From: Stenopsyche tienmushanensis | Lineage: Eukaryota; Arthropoda; Insecta; Trichoptera; Stenopsychidae | DNA: 64,000 nucleotides | Reading direction: 5' to 3' | Assembly (NCBI GenBank): GCA_008973525.1 | Contig: WACJ01000046.1 | Coordinates: 1,054,001-1,118,000, forward strand | Shown: positions 25,641 through 37,209 of the stretch, in pieces | How the letters are laid out: each line of letters begins with the position of its first letter | Position numbering within the stretch: position 1 is the stretch's first letter | The notes under the pieces: generated by a model | Told to the model about the DNA's origin: nothing | Databases searched by the model: none | What the model saw: only the letters and a program-made list of their open reading frames with translations | Made by a program: the position numbers and the translations under genes

Positions 25641-25964
25641 GAATTTAACAGTGATACAAACATGGAAAAAAATCTATTCGAAATCATGCTGATATATCCG
25701 TTAAAGAAATAAAAAAATCTGCTTTAAATACTAACTGAAAATAGCCCGAAATAGTCCATGTATAAAATATTGTACCACCTATTGAGAGATTTTACAAAAT
25801 ATTTTGACCTCTTATCAAGAAATACGTAAAGATATATACCCTGAAAGGTCGCTTATTACAGATTTTTTAAAGGCTAAAATCCAAAAAATATTCACATGCT
25901 ATGAAAGTTTTTTCAATAAATATGTTAATGTATATTTCTTGTCAATGGTTTAAATAAAAAAAAT

Positions 25965-26560
25965 GTTGTTTTCTTTTCAATTTCATCTTCATTTCTGACG
26001 TATTGTTCTAAAGGTTTGAAAATATGATAATCCAAAAGTTCCATATCAGCATAACACAAAGGATGTTTAAAAGCCTGCCAATTTGATTTATTATGCTTAT
26101 TGCTGAATATTTTTACGGTACGAGGACGTACATCCTGTTTTTTTAATGGAGCTTAAAACTCTTTTACTGGGATCGTTTAATTTGGTAAAGGTAATATTAT
26201 AAATGGATTAAATTATACATAACCAACCATAAACATAAAACATCCTCAAGGAATGTCTAATATACTTATAATCACCTTCTTTTTTCTGTATACGATTCAA
26301 CGTAATAGACTTATCTATTTCTCCAGTATGATTTCTTCATAAGGCATTGTTGGTTTTAGCCGAATGCATGTTTTATAAGCACTTCACAAGTTTTATGCAA
26401 GTTGGAATTAGTTCATGAAAATGTACAGGCACTTTCTGCTATTGTATATTTGTTGATACTTTGTGATTTTTGCTAATTCTTCCTTCCTGTTGTTGGCTTG
26501 GCTCGCGTATTTAAAAATACCTGACTTGGCTCCGAATCAGAAAAGTTTGCAATTCTTATA
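25965..26560 (-). pseudogene. mariner transposase remnant
   Basis: Read from right to left on the minus strand, weak mariner blocks occur in order. Near 26400 comes VPVHFHELIP (like WVPHELTE). Near 26300 is VYYVESYTEKRR (like W..Y.N..RKR). Near 26230 is MFYVYGWLCII (like VMLCVWWD..GII). At about 26130-25980 comes DVRPRTVKIFSN (like DNARPHTA), then LLDYHIFKPLEQYVRNEDEIEK (like APSDYHLF.SL...LRG..F..EEE). The last two blocks contain the second and third aspartates, about 33 residues apart, close to the DD34D spacing. Many stops and frame changes are present. It lies between the Tigger core and a candidate Tigger right end, so it may be nested. Confidence 0.72.
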
Positions 26561-27240
26561 TTGCGCGAAATGACATCTGCATAATGCAAACTTTTTGAAG
26601 CTAAATGCACGTCGGATATGAATCTGTTGGTAAATTTAAAAATATTATAATCGTAAATGAAATTTCTTTTACAGCTTTGTGTACCGAAAATATACGGCGT
26701 ACTTCTTAAAGCAAAAAATAAAAAAACTTTATCGATCTATCCGTTTTTTAAATGAAAATGCATTGTAAAATTATATAATGCGGTCATTGTTAATAAAAAT
26801 AAAAGGCTTTTGGATCAATATATTATAGATAAACCGCAGGGTAAACCAGAGGTTCTTAAACTTATATAGTATGAGGACCTAAATAAACTAAAATCAATAT
26901 CTATGCAAAATATACTTCTAATGTAAGGTCTATATAAAAAATATATCCACAAACCTCCATGAGAATAGCTAACGTCTATTGATACAAAACAACAAAAAAT
27001 ATTCTATCAAATTTTACTTAAATAAATACCACATAAAGGCGATCGGCTATCAACGTAAAATATATTACTTGTATACGCCCAGTAATAAAAGAAAATATGG
27101 CGAAAGTTCTCGTATTCTGGATATAAGAGTGCAATCACATAAACGTATATTTTGATGAAAACATCTATGAAACTGTAGCACGGGCGATTTACCATCCTCA
27201 CATAGTAACGCTATTAACAACGACATCTTCCATCTCTCTT
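26561..27240. other. AT-rich spacer
   Basis: Contains the candidate Tigger right end at 26866-26883. Otherwise nothing was recognised. Confidence 0.4.
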
Positions 27241-27302
27241 CAGGTGCAATGTGTTATTTTAACAGTGCCATCTCTTGTGGCTCTGCGGAGATATTGCACC
27301 TG
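27241..27302. repeat. Short perfect inverted repeat with two E-boxes
   Basis: caggtgcaat (27241-27250) is repeated in inverse orientation as attgcacctg (27293-27302) with 42 bases between. Each arm carries CAGGTG, the E2-box word of Snail/ZEB-type factors. It may be a regulatory pair or the ends of a tiny element. Confidence 0.5.
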
Positions 27303-27369
27303 CTTACCGACCGATCCGATGGTTATCGAAGACTTTTTTGCATTTTTGTAAGCAAAATTTCTAATCTAT

Positions 27370-27640
27370 ATACATAAAAATAAATGTTTGTCAGCATGCA
27401 GTTTGCTACAGATACATTTCTATACAGTTCAACCGACTGTGATGAAACTTTTGTGAGTTATTGGGTGTGTATTCGAAAAGGTTTTTATGTTGGCACAACT
27501 ATTATTTGTGTGCGTAATTCGTTTTACGAGACGTTTAACGAATGCACCATGTTCGCGCATATTGGTCTGGCGAAGTGAAGCGGGGCCGCGGGGCGAGGAG
27601 AAGGAGAAAGATGCGCACGCATGCGTTTGGATCCTAACCT
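27370..27640 (+). repeat. Probable mobile-element-derived repeat
   Basis: Holds ttcaaccgactgtgatgaaac near 27428-27448 followed by tttgtgagttattgggtgtg. Variants of this aaccg-ttttgatgaaattt...gtg phrase occur in dispersed repeats of many arthropod genomes (general knowledge, family not certain). The right part is strikingly GC-rich (gcggggccgcggggcgagg near 27580) and ends in a palindromic gcgcacgcatgcg (27612-27624). No coding domain is recognised. Confidence 0.35.
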
Positions 27641-28429
27641 CTCAGCTCCATAGCAATACACCTATACTATTGCGACTCTTTCAATCGCTACAAGAATAAG
27701 CTGAAAAGTTTGATTAATTATAATAAATATCCAAAATAGTTGTAAATGCCATTTAAATCAATCTGCAATAAAATTAGATATTTGTATATTATGGCTTTGA
27801 TCTTAATTCTAGTGCCACTTACAATTTTTTCTTATTTATTGCTAAAGCACACATTATTGGAAAAGAATTTATACTTAAGTGTACTTCAGTTTTTAATTAT
27901 TTCTTTTGTAAAAACGAATGATGGTAATAGTCTGGCACTTCGTTATCATTTAAAGGTGATTTTACAAGTAGATTTAAGGATGATCTCAATATGATCATTT
28001 CAAATTGGATACTAATGTCGTTTTTAAGCTTATAAATAGAAGAAGCTTTGTGTGCTACATTAAAGAAGTTTTTCATTGCATTTCCAAATTCATTTTTAGC
28101 TAAAATAAGAGTCAAGAATTTACTAACAGCAAAAAAACACATGTTAAGGGTGGGTTTAAGACTACTGAGGGGAAATATAGCTCTAAATATTGGAAAACTG
28201 ATGTTATTATACAAATATATAGTCTTGCGCTTTAAACTGGTAGCACTTGGTCCGATGGACATAATATTATATATTGATGAACTACGTTTTATGTGATTTG
28301 CTGCACAGCATAAATATGTATAAGGGGTTGAAATAAAAGGAACAAATGAAAGTTAAAAGGCTCGGAAACCGACCCTATTCAATATAAAAAATATGCGTCG
28401 GGTAAAAATATTCAAGGTATCATTTGTTG

Positions 28430-28660
28430 GGACAACATTTGGAGATCAGCGCCTCAACCCTCGGAACTCAGCGACCAGAATCCGCCGCGCATGCAAATGC
28501 CACCGTTTCTGCTTACCTCATGAATAACGAGGTGACGCGTGATGATACTTGCGTGTTATATGACGTGTGTTATAACTTTACATTTTCCATTTTTTCTCAT
28601 CATCGTATTTCCTCGAGCATATCTATGCGGCCGCACATATTCCCCAGCGAAAGGTTATGC
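28430..28660. other. GC-richer block next to coding fragment
   Basis: Open in one plus frame (28424-28663) without domain signals. Contains gccgcgcatgcaaatgc (28481-28497; ATGCAAAT is an octamer/POU-like word) and acgaggtgacgcgtgatg. It may belong to the same unknown element as the coding fragment to its right. Confidence 0.25.
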
Positions 28661-28675
28661 TAACACTAAAAGCTA

Positions 28676-28852
28676 TTATGGCTTCGCAAAGGCATAATGG
28701 TCAAAATTGTTCTGGGAATATGTTTCACATCCGAGCGCCTGTATTTCTTGTGCCAGTGGTCGGAAACCTTTCAGCAGCTCGAGTGCCTTAATTCGCTTCT
28801 TTAAAGCGGGGGCACGCATTGCTGCATACACAGCCTCCTCCTTGGGGAAAAT
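28676..28852 (-). pseudogene. Unrecognised coding fragment, about 57 codons
   Basis: The minus strand is open from 28852 to stop codons at 28676-28678. It reads with clear protein character: PKEEAVYAAMRAPALKKRIK, then ALELLKGFRPLAQEIQALG and YSQNNFDHYAFA. The FDHYAFA ending after a basic/helical region resembles the place where BESS-like or related C-terminal motifs begin in insect MADF/Myb-SANT-like proteins, but this is only a faint likeness. Stops close both sides, so it is an exon or a remnant of a transposon-associated or host gene. Confidence 0.4.
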
Positions 28853-29119
28853 TTATTTCCGAATAAAAAGCATATTCTATCAAAGAATTACAGCAATCAT
28901 GTTTCCACTTCTTATGACACCCCACGATATTCTAATGCTTCATTTAAGACATATTTGAGGTTTTATCAATCTTTTATCTAGGGGATTCAATGCATATATT
29001 TAACGTTTTCAAAAATGTAAATACTACATAGCATAATATTTATAAAGTTTTTCAATGCTTTGAAGAGAACGCTTTTTTAGCTATATAAATATACAATAAA
29101 TTACCTTTTATAAATAAAT

Positions 29120-29236
29120 TCAAAATGGAAAAGATATTATATATAATTATGAGAACTCTCAGGGATGATGACGAAAAAATAGAGGATTTATTCGATCCAA
29201 ATTATGATTTAGAATATCCCTATTCTAACAGGTAAA
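29120..29236 (+). other. Short acidic open frame of unknown nature
   Basis: From ATG near 29125 the plus strand reads MEKILYIIMRTLRDDDEKIE followed by DLFDPNYDLEYPYSNR and a stop. Acidic N-termini of this kind are seen in some transposase genes, but nothing downstream supports that. Unassigned. Confidence 0.2.
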
Positions 29237-29789
29237 AAGAAATTCAAAGCCAGATATTGAAGAAAGGCATTTACGTTATTCCGTACTTTTGTTTTCGACA
29301 ACGAATTGAATTTAAAGAAGCCAAATAGAATAATTGCCAACATTTTTGAGTTCTATAAATGTTTTAAAAATTCCAAAGACTTATAAAATTTGAAAGTAAA
29401 TGGTAATGTTCCACATTGACAAGTTAATGTAAATCCATTAAATGGTTATTGACTACATCTTTGCTGTCTTTAGCCATTTGTCAATGATCATCTTGAATTA
29501 GTTTTTTTTTTTAAATTTTATGCTGGGAACAATATTGTACGTAGTATACAAATATAACCCAAATATATTTATATATGCGTTTTAAAATTTGTATTTCTTA
29601 GTTGACGGCATAAACCTAATATTCTTTATCGATCTTTAAAGTACATCATTTATTTTGCATCCTATCGCAAAGCCCTTTGCACCTTATAAAGATTGTCATT
29701 GATTTTTTAATAAATAAATTAATTTTATCGATTAATAATATAATGAACTTATTGATATCACTTTATCTTGCAGGACTTGTTTAGGGAAT

Positions 29790-29970
29790 AGTCTTTATTT
29801 CTGCAGAGAAAGAAATCCGAGCCGCAAGAAGTTAGGAAGCCAGCAGGACGTCTTTCCGCGGCCAAGGCCTTCGGATCACTTTTTTATTTCAGTTCCTAAG
29901 CTTCCCTATTCGCGCATGCGCAGAAGCCCACTCTTTATCTTGCAAATTAACAGTGGCTTCATGCAAATGT
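29790..29970. repeat. Dispersed repeat, copy B
   Basis: Diverged second copy of the repeat at 9.4-9.66 kb: agagaaagaaatccgagccgc, ggacgtctttccgcggcc, aaggccttcggatcac and a distal attaacagtggcttcatg tail. It additionally carries a palindromic gcgcatgcgc (29922-29931) followed by agaagccc. Orientation relative to copy A is the same. Confidence 0.4.
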
Positions 29971-30539
29971 GTTCGTGCTCCTACACTATAAAATTATAGC
30001 CAAAATTTTTTTTCGTAGAAAAATATTTACATCTAAATATAGTAAAATAAGAATAAAATTGCAGCTATATGCAGCGTTTACCAGCCATCTAAAATAAGGG
30101 GATGTTATTTTTATCCTAAAGGACGGGATTCAAAATCAGTCCCATTTTAAAAAAAATCACATTAATAATGGACAGCAATATTTTTGTTACTCTACGCAAT
30201 CTTTATGCAAATTATTTTTTAAAAAACCCTTTAACGTAGGAATCTTAATTAACTTGTAATTAATTCTAAAATATATAATAAAAATATATGCAAAAACGAA
30301 TGCCAATATGATTTCATACTCATCTTAGACTATAATTGTTTTGAAACCATTGAGAACTATTCTTTTACCTACAAATTTCATGATAAAGGTTATTTTATCA
30401 TGAAATAAGTAAGAATTTGATCCATTATTAACTAATAGGCGTCCTGGCATACATTGAATCAAATCAAACAGTTGAAAAGTTGCTATAAAAGAATATTCAA
30501 ACACGTCCGTAAATTTATCCAACTTTTAGATAAGACCGC
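29971..30539. other. AT-rich spacer
   Basis: A 65-codon minus frame at 30325-30522 has no recognised domain. Nothing else was seen. Confidence 0.4.
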
Positions 30540-31000
30540 TATTCCCTATGGAATATATAACGTATGAAAGGTTTCTTTCACACTTTTAAGTTCACGTCTT
30601 CTTTGTTTTTCGTGTTAGTGAAGACAAATGTCAGCACGGTTTCACAAGCTTGATTGACGTGAACTTCCATAATGTTTTCAGTGGACTTATTCACATTGAA
30701 AATTCTGCTCAACCTCCATCAGAAAATAGGAAAAAAAGCTTCGTGTAATAAAATAAGGGACGTTTTATGGTATAGGTACATCACACATACGCGATCCTTG
30801 ATGAGCCTTTATCCACGTGCATGAAAACGTGATCCTTTATACAATATCGTATAATATTTCAAACGTAACTTTTTATCATTCATTTCCACGAATAAGTCAC
30901 AATGACGCAAAAATGACCTACAATGCGTCTGTTTCAATAGAAATTTATTATAAAAGGAGTACTGCTTGTTCGACCTGATTCATTTTACCCCACTTAAAAT
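30540..31000. promoter_or_regulatory. Candidate regulatory DNA
   Basis: GC-balanced block with gcttgattgacgtgaac (30648-30664; TGATTGA plus ACGTGA), gccacgtgc-like tccacgtgcatg (30811-30822) and cttttttatcattcat words. No coding frame. Regulatory role is inferred from composition and motif density. Confidence 0.25.
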
Positions 31001-31182
31001 AAACACAATCAACATAGGCTCTATTGAAAAATCGTACGTCCCTTTGATTAATATGGTTTTGTAAGGCTTTAATTAAATGTTTCACTCAATACTAATTGGA
31101 AATTCATCAAGTACCATCAAAACAATAACATTCGCTGGTTTAATTTGTAGACGGTGGGTCCATTTTGCCCGATACCAATTTG

Positions 31183-31198
31183 ATTTCGCCGGCGAAAT
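31183..31198. promoter_or_regulatory. 16-bp perfect palindrome, E2F-like halves
   Basis: atttcgccggcgaaat is a perfect palindrome. Each half is TTTCGCC, close to the E2F word TTTSGCG. It lies in an otherwise unremarkable AT-rich stretch. Confidence 0.4.
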
Positions 31199-32061
31199 TT
31201 CATTTAAAACACACCAAAATAATTGCACGAATACGTATACAAGTTGAATGAGTCAAATAAACATCTGAATTGAGAGGTCCTGCTCACAAAAATCATTCAA
31301 AGATACCCTTTCAAACAAGCTGTGTACCAAAACGACAATAGATGATTGTTTTCAAGAAAATGAGCCAATTTTCTTTGTTTTAAGTTGTATTTTATTTGTT
31401 AATATAACAATTACTGGAAATTCAATGTGTATTTGTGATGATTAACATGTTAATCACAGTCCTAAGGAACATCAAAGCACCTTTTATCCATAAATACTAA
31501 TGATGGAATGAAAATTTTCATTGTTGACGTCTCTCATTTAAGTAAAAGCGATCAAAAGGAATATTTAAGCATTTAATGAATTAAACATTTTTTTATAGGA
31601 CTCATAAAAATGTGATTTTTTTTCCTTGTGAAATTCCAAAAATAATCCAACAAAAGGATCTCTGAATGTAGACAAGATTCAAATTAGCTATTGCGACTCT
31701 TTCTTTGCCACCCGCTTCGAACATAATTACATAGAAACAATGGGCGCTAATTTCAGCTGAAATAAAATATTCCCATAGAAAATACTGACTATGTGGTTTC
31801 ATATTTTTGCTTCAAATGTTTAATTTAACAAGATTTTTTTTCAAAGAAAATGAGATTTTAGCATTGTGGGTTATAAAAAATCAGATTTTCATTCAATAGT
31901 AGTTTAATAATAGCGCAATTGCTTTTGCTTCTAATCAGTACTCGCACTTTGAACTTATCCCAAAATTGCTTCAGAACTTATTATGATCGAAAATGTCTCA
32001 ATCATGCATAAAGGAAACATTTAAAATCCTTTTTCAATAATAAATAGGAATAATGCCGTGC

Positions 32062-32152
32062 AATTGACGCCGTGAGCTCTTGTCCTTTAACGTCTTCCGA
32101 CGTTTTCCCGGTTTTCTGACGTCAGCCATTCATTAACGTCCGTTGACGTTTA
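32062..32152. promoter_or_regulatory. Cluster of ACGT/CRE-like words
   Basis: Within about 90 bases occur tgacgcc, aacgtc, cgacgtt, a perfect CRE palindrome tgacgtca (32118-32125), aacgtc and tgacgtt. CREB/ATF and other bZIP factors bind TGACGTCA. A homotypic cluster this tight is unlikely in AT-rich DNA. No transcription start is evident nearby. Confidence 0.45.
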
Positions 32153-35100
32153 TTTGAAAAAGAAAGCTTAAAGCTTTTAAATAATCGAAGGCTTTCTATA
32201 TAATAATGACGAAATAGGATGCGAAAGAAATGTCAAGAGGAGAGGTACTTTATGGAAACGATCAGAAGGAGGCTGATAGCGATTGAAGGCAAAGCAAAAA
32301 AGACGTAAATATATGCTGGCGAAGCGGAGGCCCGTAATGAAAACATTTTATTATAAATAAAGGTCGTTCGGTTGTACGTCATTTGATTAAGCTACTTCTA
32401 AATTGGTTCTTGTCAATTTGAAAGTATGCTTCGATGAAAAGCCGAAAAAGCTGTGCATAAGCCCGCCGTATGATAGGTTACAAAGATGAGGCTTTTTAAC
32501 TGAAATATTACCTTTAGTTTTTCAAATGTAGCATGTTTAAATTATTTGCGCATTGATACATCATAAATATCCTTCCATTCAATTATATAAAATATTTGAG
32601 GAAGTGCACAAGTTTTATATAAAATTTTAAATTTCTTAGACTAGAAGATAGACATAGAATTTTTAATTTGAATCAAATAGAAACACAAATTACTGATACT
32701 ATGTATTAATATTTATTTACCTACATTTTCAAGCCAAAGATTTAAAAAAAAGAAGATAAATGTCATGAAATAGTAAGGGCATGTTCAGGTGATTATTTGG
32801 GCTGAAGCGCCTACCAAAAGTCACTCTGGCGTTTTGAAATATAATTTAAGATTTTCTTAAGAATAATATCTCAAATTCAACTTCAAAGCAATATTGGCAT
32901 CCATATTTATAAAATTTGTAGGCTATGGTTGACTTCATTTGAAATATTTTAGAAATTAATATATCAGCCAAATAGAGTATTCCTGCAGTATGGCATGTCT
33001 CATAAGATTCAACGTTATCATCCTGTCTAAAGATTATTGCTAATAGCAATAAATATAGATTAAATAAATGCAAATATTTTATAGTTATGGCTGAAATTTT
33101 AATTTAAAAATTGTTAATTTCGGATCATATTAATTATTTATAAAAAATATTTTGCTTTTCCAATTTTCAGTCAATTTTTCTTGATAGTAAGATTAAAATG
33201 GAATTAAAGTATTTAATAAATAGAAGATTGAGATAAATTTGAAATAAACTTTTTAATGTGAATATATTTTACCTTCCATAGTTCAAAAAGTAGAATTACT
33301 TACTCTATCAAGGAAGTGTAATTTTGTAGATCCACCATGTGGATTTCATGATATTAATTATTCAAATTTGTGCTAGGAATTTCCAGATATTATATCCACT
33401 GCTCATTAGATAAATGAAACGCCCCGCTCTATGGCGGAGCTTAATAATTACTGAGAATGTGTTCAACCGAATTTCAGGCTCAATCTGAAATCTCTTTTAA
33501 TCAAACAGCCAACTCAAACAAAGCGATTTATAAATTATTAACTAAATCAGACAGACATTTAAATAACGTATATTCCCGGAGGAGGAAGTGGAAATACGAT
33601 AATTTAAAAATATTCCATGCTGCTCCATAGAGACATTAACGGCTGATCGTTAAAACGTAATGACTTTTTCGGAAACGCCTAGTTTCAGAATATTTCATTG
33701 TTGTTAAAAACAATATCAAATTATCATTTCGCGTTTTGTGACTTTATAAACTGTAGGCAAAATCCCGAAAACAAATAATATTACATCATATTTCTTAAGG
33801 GAGATAGAGTAAGGTCACGCGTGACTCCTCTCGCATATAAATTATCACGTTGTATTCCAATCCCAAAACGTAACTATTAAGAAACATCACAATATATTGT
33901 AAAGTTAACGAGGACGTCGAAAAGGAAAAGCAAATGTAGGGCGACAGTCTTGTTAAATTCTAGGAAAGTTAAAATATAAACGTCAGATATTCCTTCGCCG
34001 CGTAAATATTCCCGTCTTCCGCTGTTCTAGCAGACATAACATTTATCAAAGAAATTATAGACTCCGCTGTGTAAAGTTATCTCAATATGTATGGTGCGCC
34101 ATAGTTAACTATTTCAGTGCTTTCGTAGTGACGTAAGAAAACGACGTAAAAGAAATCGGAACAAAGCGTGATTCATTGCTTAAACTAGAACATGAGCAAA
34201 TGTTTGATTTAGAAATACCTTGCGCTGGTGAAATTCGGTAATAACACTGTTACCCAAGAAAATGAGCTTTCTATATGTGTATGTTCGTCTCAATCTAGTG
34301 TAACCCTGATTATATGAATTTATAAAATAAAATACTGAGATGATTGAAAAAATACCTTTTTGAGTTTTTCGCTTTCACTAATAACTTATGGATTTCTTAC
34401 TACTACTTAAATTTTTATTCTAACTAAATACAAAATCATCATATAAAAAATACCTATTCTTAGCATCCTTTTTTACTATTTTCTTAGTATTTTATGATGC
34501 CTACATCAGAAAATGGATGTGGCAACTTATAAAGCAGATTTTATCTATACGAATAAATTAACGATTTAAGTAAATTCATTAAATTCAGCCATCGGGATTT
34601 ATGTTATAAAATATTATTAAAATAAGCACTGTTACTTTAATATATTACTTAGTTGGATAGCATATATTTTTTATTGTTTTATTAAGATTGGATGAATAGA
34701 ATGACGTAAGATATCTAAGACAAAGGATCGAATTTTTTTTTGGGAGGTTTTAAGTAATAGATGGATAACAATCGAATTAATGTAATAGATCTGTTGCCAT
34801 TATAAATCAACGTAGCTCTCTGAAATGCTTATAAAAAATATAATTAATGTAATCTCACATCTTGATTTCTTAGAAAGTCTTTGTCTCGCATGTCAAAGTT
34901 TTCAATAAGGCAATCTATTTTCGCTTAAAAGTCTAAACCACACAATATACTTGCGGTCGGAAAATTCAGAATCATAAAAGGTTCGGATTAACACATAAGA
35001 TGGAAAAGTAATTTATATTGAAGGCTTTGGATTTGTACCGAGTTTGTACCGAAGAGCTCTTAAACATCTACATGTTGCCATTCTAATTTCATACGATTTA

Positions 35101-35440
35101 ATTATTTAAAAATTAACACTGTTAAAATTTAAATGATTGTCTGATTTAAATTGAATTTCTATTTTTTTCCGTGCTGATTTGTAGAAAGCATACAAAATTT
35201 CATCGCGGATATTTATGCTCGACTAGGATCAAACGTGTGAGAAATATAAGCAAGGAACGTTGAAATAACAGGTCAAGGGACACATAAATGTAAATGCGGA
35301 AGATTTGCTGAGCCCGTACGAATGAGGATTATTATGCAAAGATGAAAAAATAGTACTTTGCCAAAATCATTTTCGAAATCACTTACAGGCTTTTCTTCGG
35401 TGTGGAGATAGTATTTTCCGATAGAAAGATTGGATGGAAA
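32153..35440. other. AT-rich intergenic DNA
   Basis: No gene or mobile element recognised. A GC-balanced patch with repeated yaacgt words lies around 33820-34150. Confidence 0.45.
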
Positions 35441-35740
35441 ATGTGGAGTTTGACTAAAGCACGCAGTCCCTCAAGGCAGAGAAAATATTGAACCCACAAC
35501 TCTTTGCCGAAAAACACTTTTGTGCAAAATACCCATGAGTTTACTTGCGAAAATACTTTTTTCCACCGAAGCTTTCTGCCACCGCCCCGGGATATCGCCT
35601 ACTTTGTAATATTTTCTTGTAGTATTGTTACACAATTTTCAGCTGCAAACAAGGAAGTGTTTTCTTTGAAAATTATAATACCCTATCTGGCCAACTATAT
35701 TAAAACGTTATCCAGCTTTCTTCGCAGCGTTTAACCTGTT
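35441..35740. other. GC-balanced block, possibly regulatory
   Basis: Contains ccaccgccccgggatatcgcc near 35579-35599. The 76-codon plus frame at 35504-35734 has no domain. Confidence 0.22.
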
Positions 35741-36479
35741 CTAAACTGAAACGAACCCATTTTTAATGAAAATTATTTTACAATATCATTTAACAAAATA
35801 ATATATTTAATTTTAAAGAAAGGATTGTTTGATTGACTTTATATTGTCGTCTCGACAGAATCATTACCGATTACTTCAATGCAATTTTCATGGTGAATGC
35901 AATTTTTGAAATTTGCTAATTAACCACAACTCCCGTTATATGAATTACGATTATAGACAGACTTATTAAGCTTGTAAAAAGTCATTTATGGTACAGCATA
36001 TTAAAATAGACAGTCCTTTTAAAATTACTTTAAATTCATAAGAAATATTTAGCTATAATACGCTTGTTATGTTTAATCATAGTGTCAATAATTATAGTGA
36101 AGCTACGTTAAATATAAATCCAAAGTTCTTAAAAAATCTAATTTAAATTTATAAAAATTGAAAGTGCAGTATTATTTTTTTGCTTCTATCTTATAGACAT
36201 GAAATAAACTATTCCTGCCTTTCAATACTTCTCAAATAAATAGAGAAAAAATCAAAAAAGACTCTCTGCCTATTTTAGTGACACTCATAGGATTATATCC
36301 AAATCCGTTTAGGGAATAAGCTTTCTTTCTTCTTTCACACCTTGCTTACTTTGGTAAAGCCTCAACATTGAAAGCTTTCCTTAAGCTTATTTTGATGTTA
36401 CCGTTTAATAATATAAGAATATAGCGACTTATATTTTTTCATTAAAATTCCTTTATTTATTCGGGGGCGAAAAAACTTA

Positions 36480-36810
36480 TTACTTAGGGACGTACTTATG
36501 TAGCGCGGGGGTGTGTTTTATAAATATTTAATCATTATAAAAGTTCGGAGGTGCCGGGCACCGAAAAATATAATATCATACTTCATTTATTCCCTTTTTG
36601 TAATTTTTTTCTTGTAAACGGGGAAAACATTAATTTTCCGACAGCTGTCAAAGTCGGCTAAGGAGCAATGTTTCATTTTCTCCGCCACACGCCATTGTCA
36701 TTCAGATGATTTTCCCCTGTTACAATAAAAAGAAAATGCCTAAATTTTCACGAAAGTGAAATATTAACGACCGCTTTTGTCATGAAAAAAGTTTTTTTCA
36801 GTAAAAAACG
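36480..36810. promoter_or_regulatory. GC-richer island, candidate regulatory DNA
   Basis: Distinct, non-repetitive words: gaggtgccgggcacc (36547-36561, a near-palindromic hairpin), gacagctgtcaaagtcggc (36640-36658, CAGCTG E-box in a palindrome) and tttcacgaaagtgaaa (36746-36761, palindromic halves). No reading frame spans it. Several short palindromes in 250 bases suggest a factor-binding platform, by inference. Confidence 0.33.
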
Positions 36811-37126
36811 TGGATGGAACAGATTGATGATTCGTAGGAGCCTTCAAAGGGGGTTGTGAGAAATTTTCAAGTTGGAGACTCGAACGGCTTATTGATATAT
36901 TTTAAATAGTTATCCGTGTACACATTTATTTCTCAAAAGTTTTATATTTTTTTGAACTTACCATTTTTATACGAAAACGCCAAATCATACTCTATTTAAG
37001 ACAGCTTACCTGTGAATGACAAAAAATATCCATTATTTTTTATAAATAAAATGAAACATTCAAATACTAACTTATTTATAAACATTAAATTAAAAACATA
37101 TTTTTCATCACAAAACAACAGTATTA
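36811..37126. other. AT-rich spacer
   Basis: Nothing recognised up to the mariner insertion site. Confidence 0.45.
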
Positions 37127-37160
37127 TTAGGTAAGGCGGAAAGAAATGTCATTTTTTTTG
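37127..37160 (+). repeat. mariner left terminal inverted repeat
   Basis: 34-bp repeat next to TA. Inverse partner at 38321-38353. Confidence 0.92.
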
Positions 37161-37209
37161 TAATTTGGAGATATTTTTTTTTTAATAAAAGCTGTACAAT
37201 ATTACTCAA

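Noticed and set aside
27897..28262. 121-codon minus frame
   Set aside because: Both strands are open in this AT-rich stretch, with basic, serine/asparagine-rich composition and no domain.
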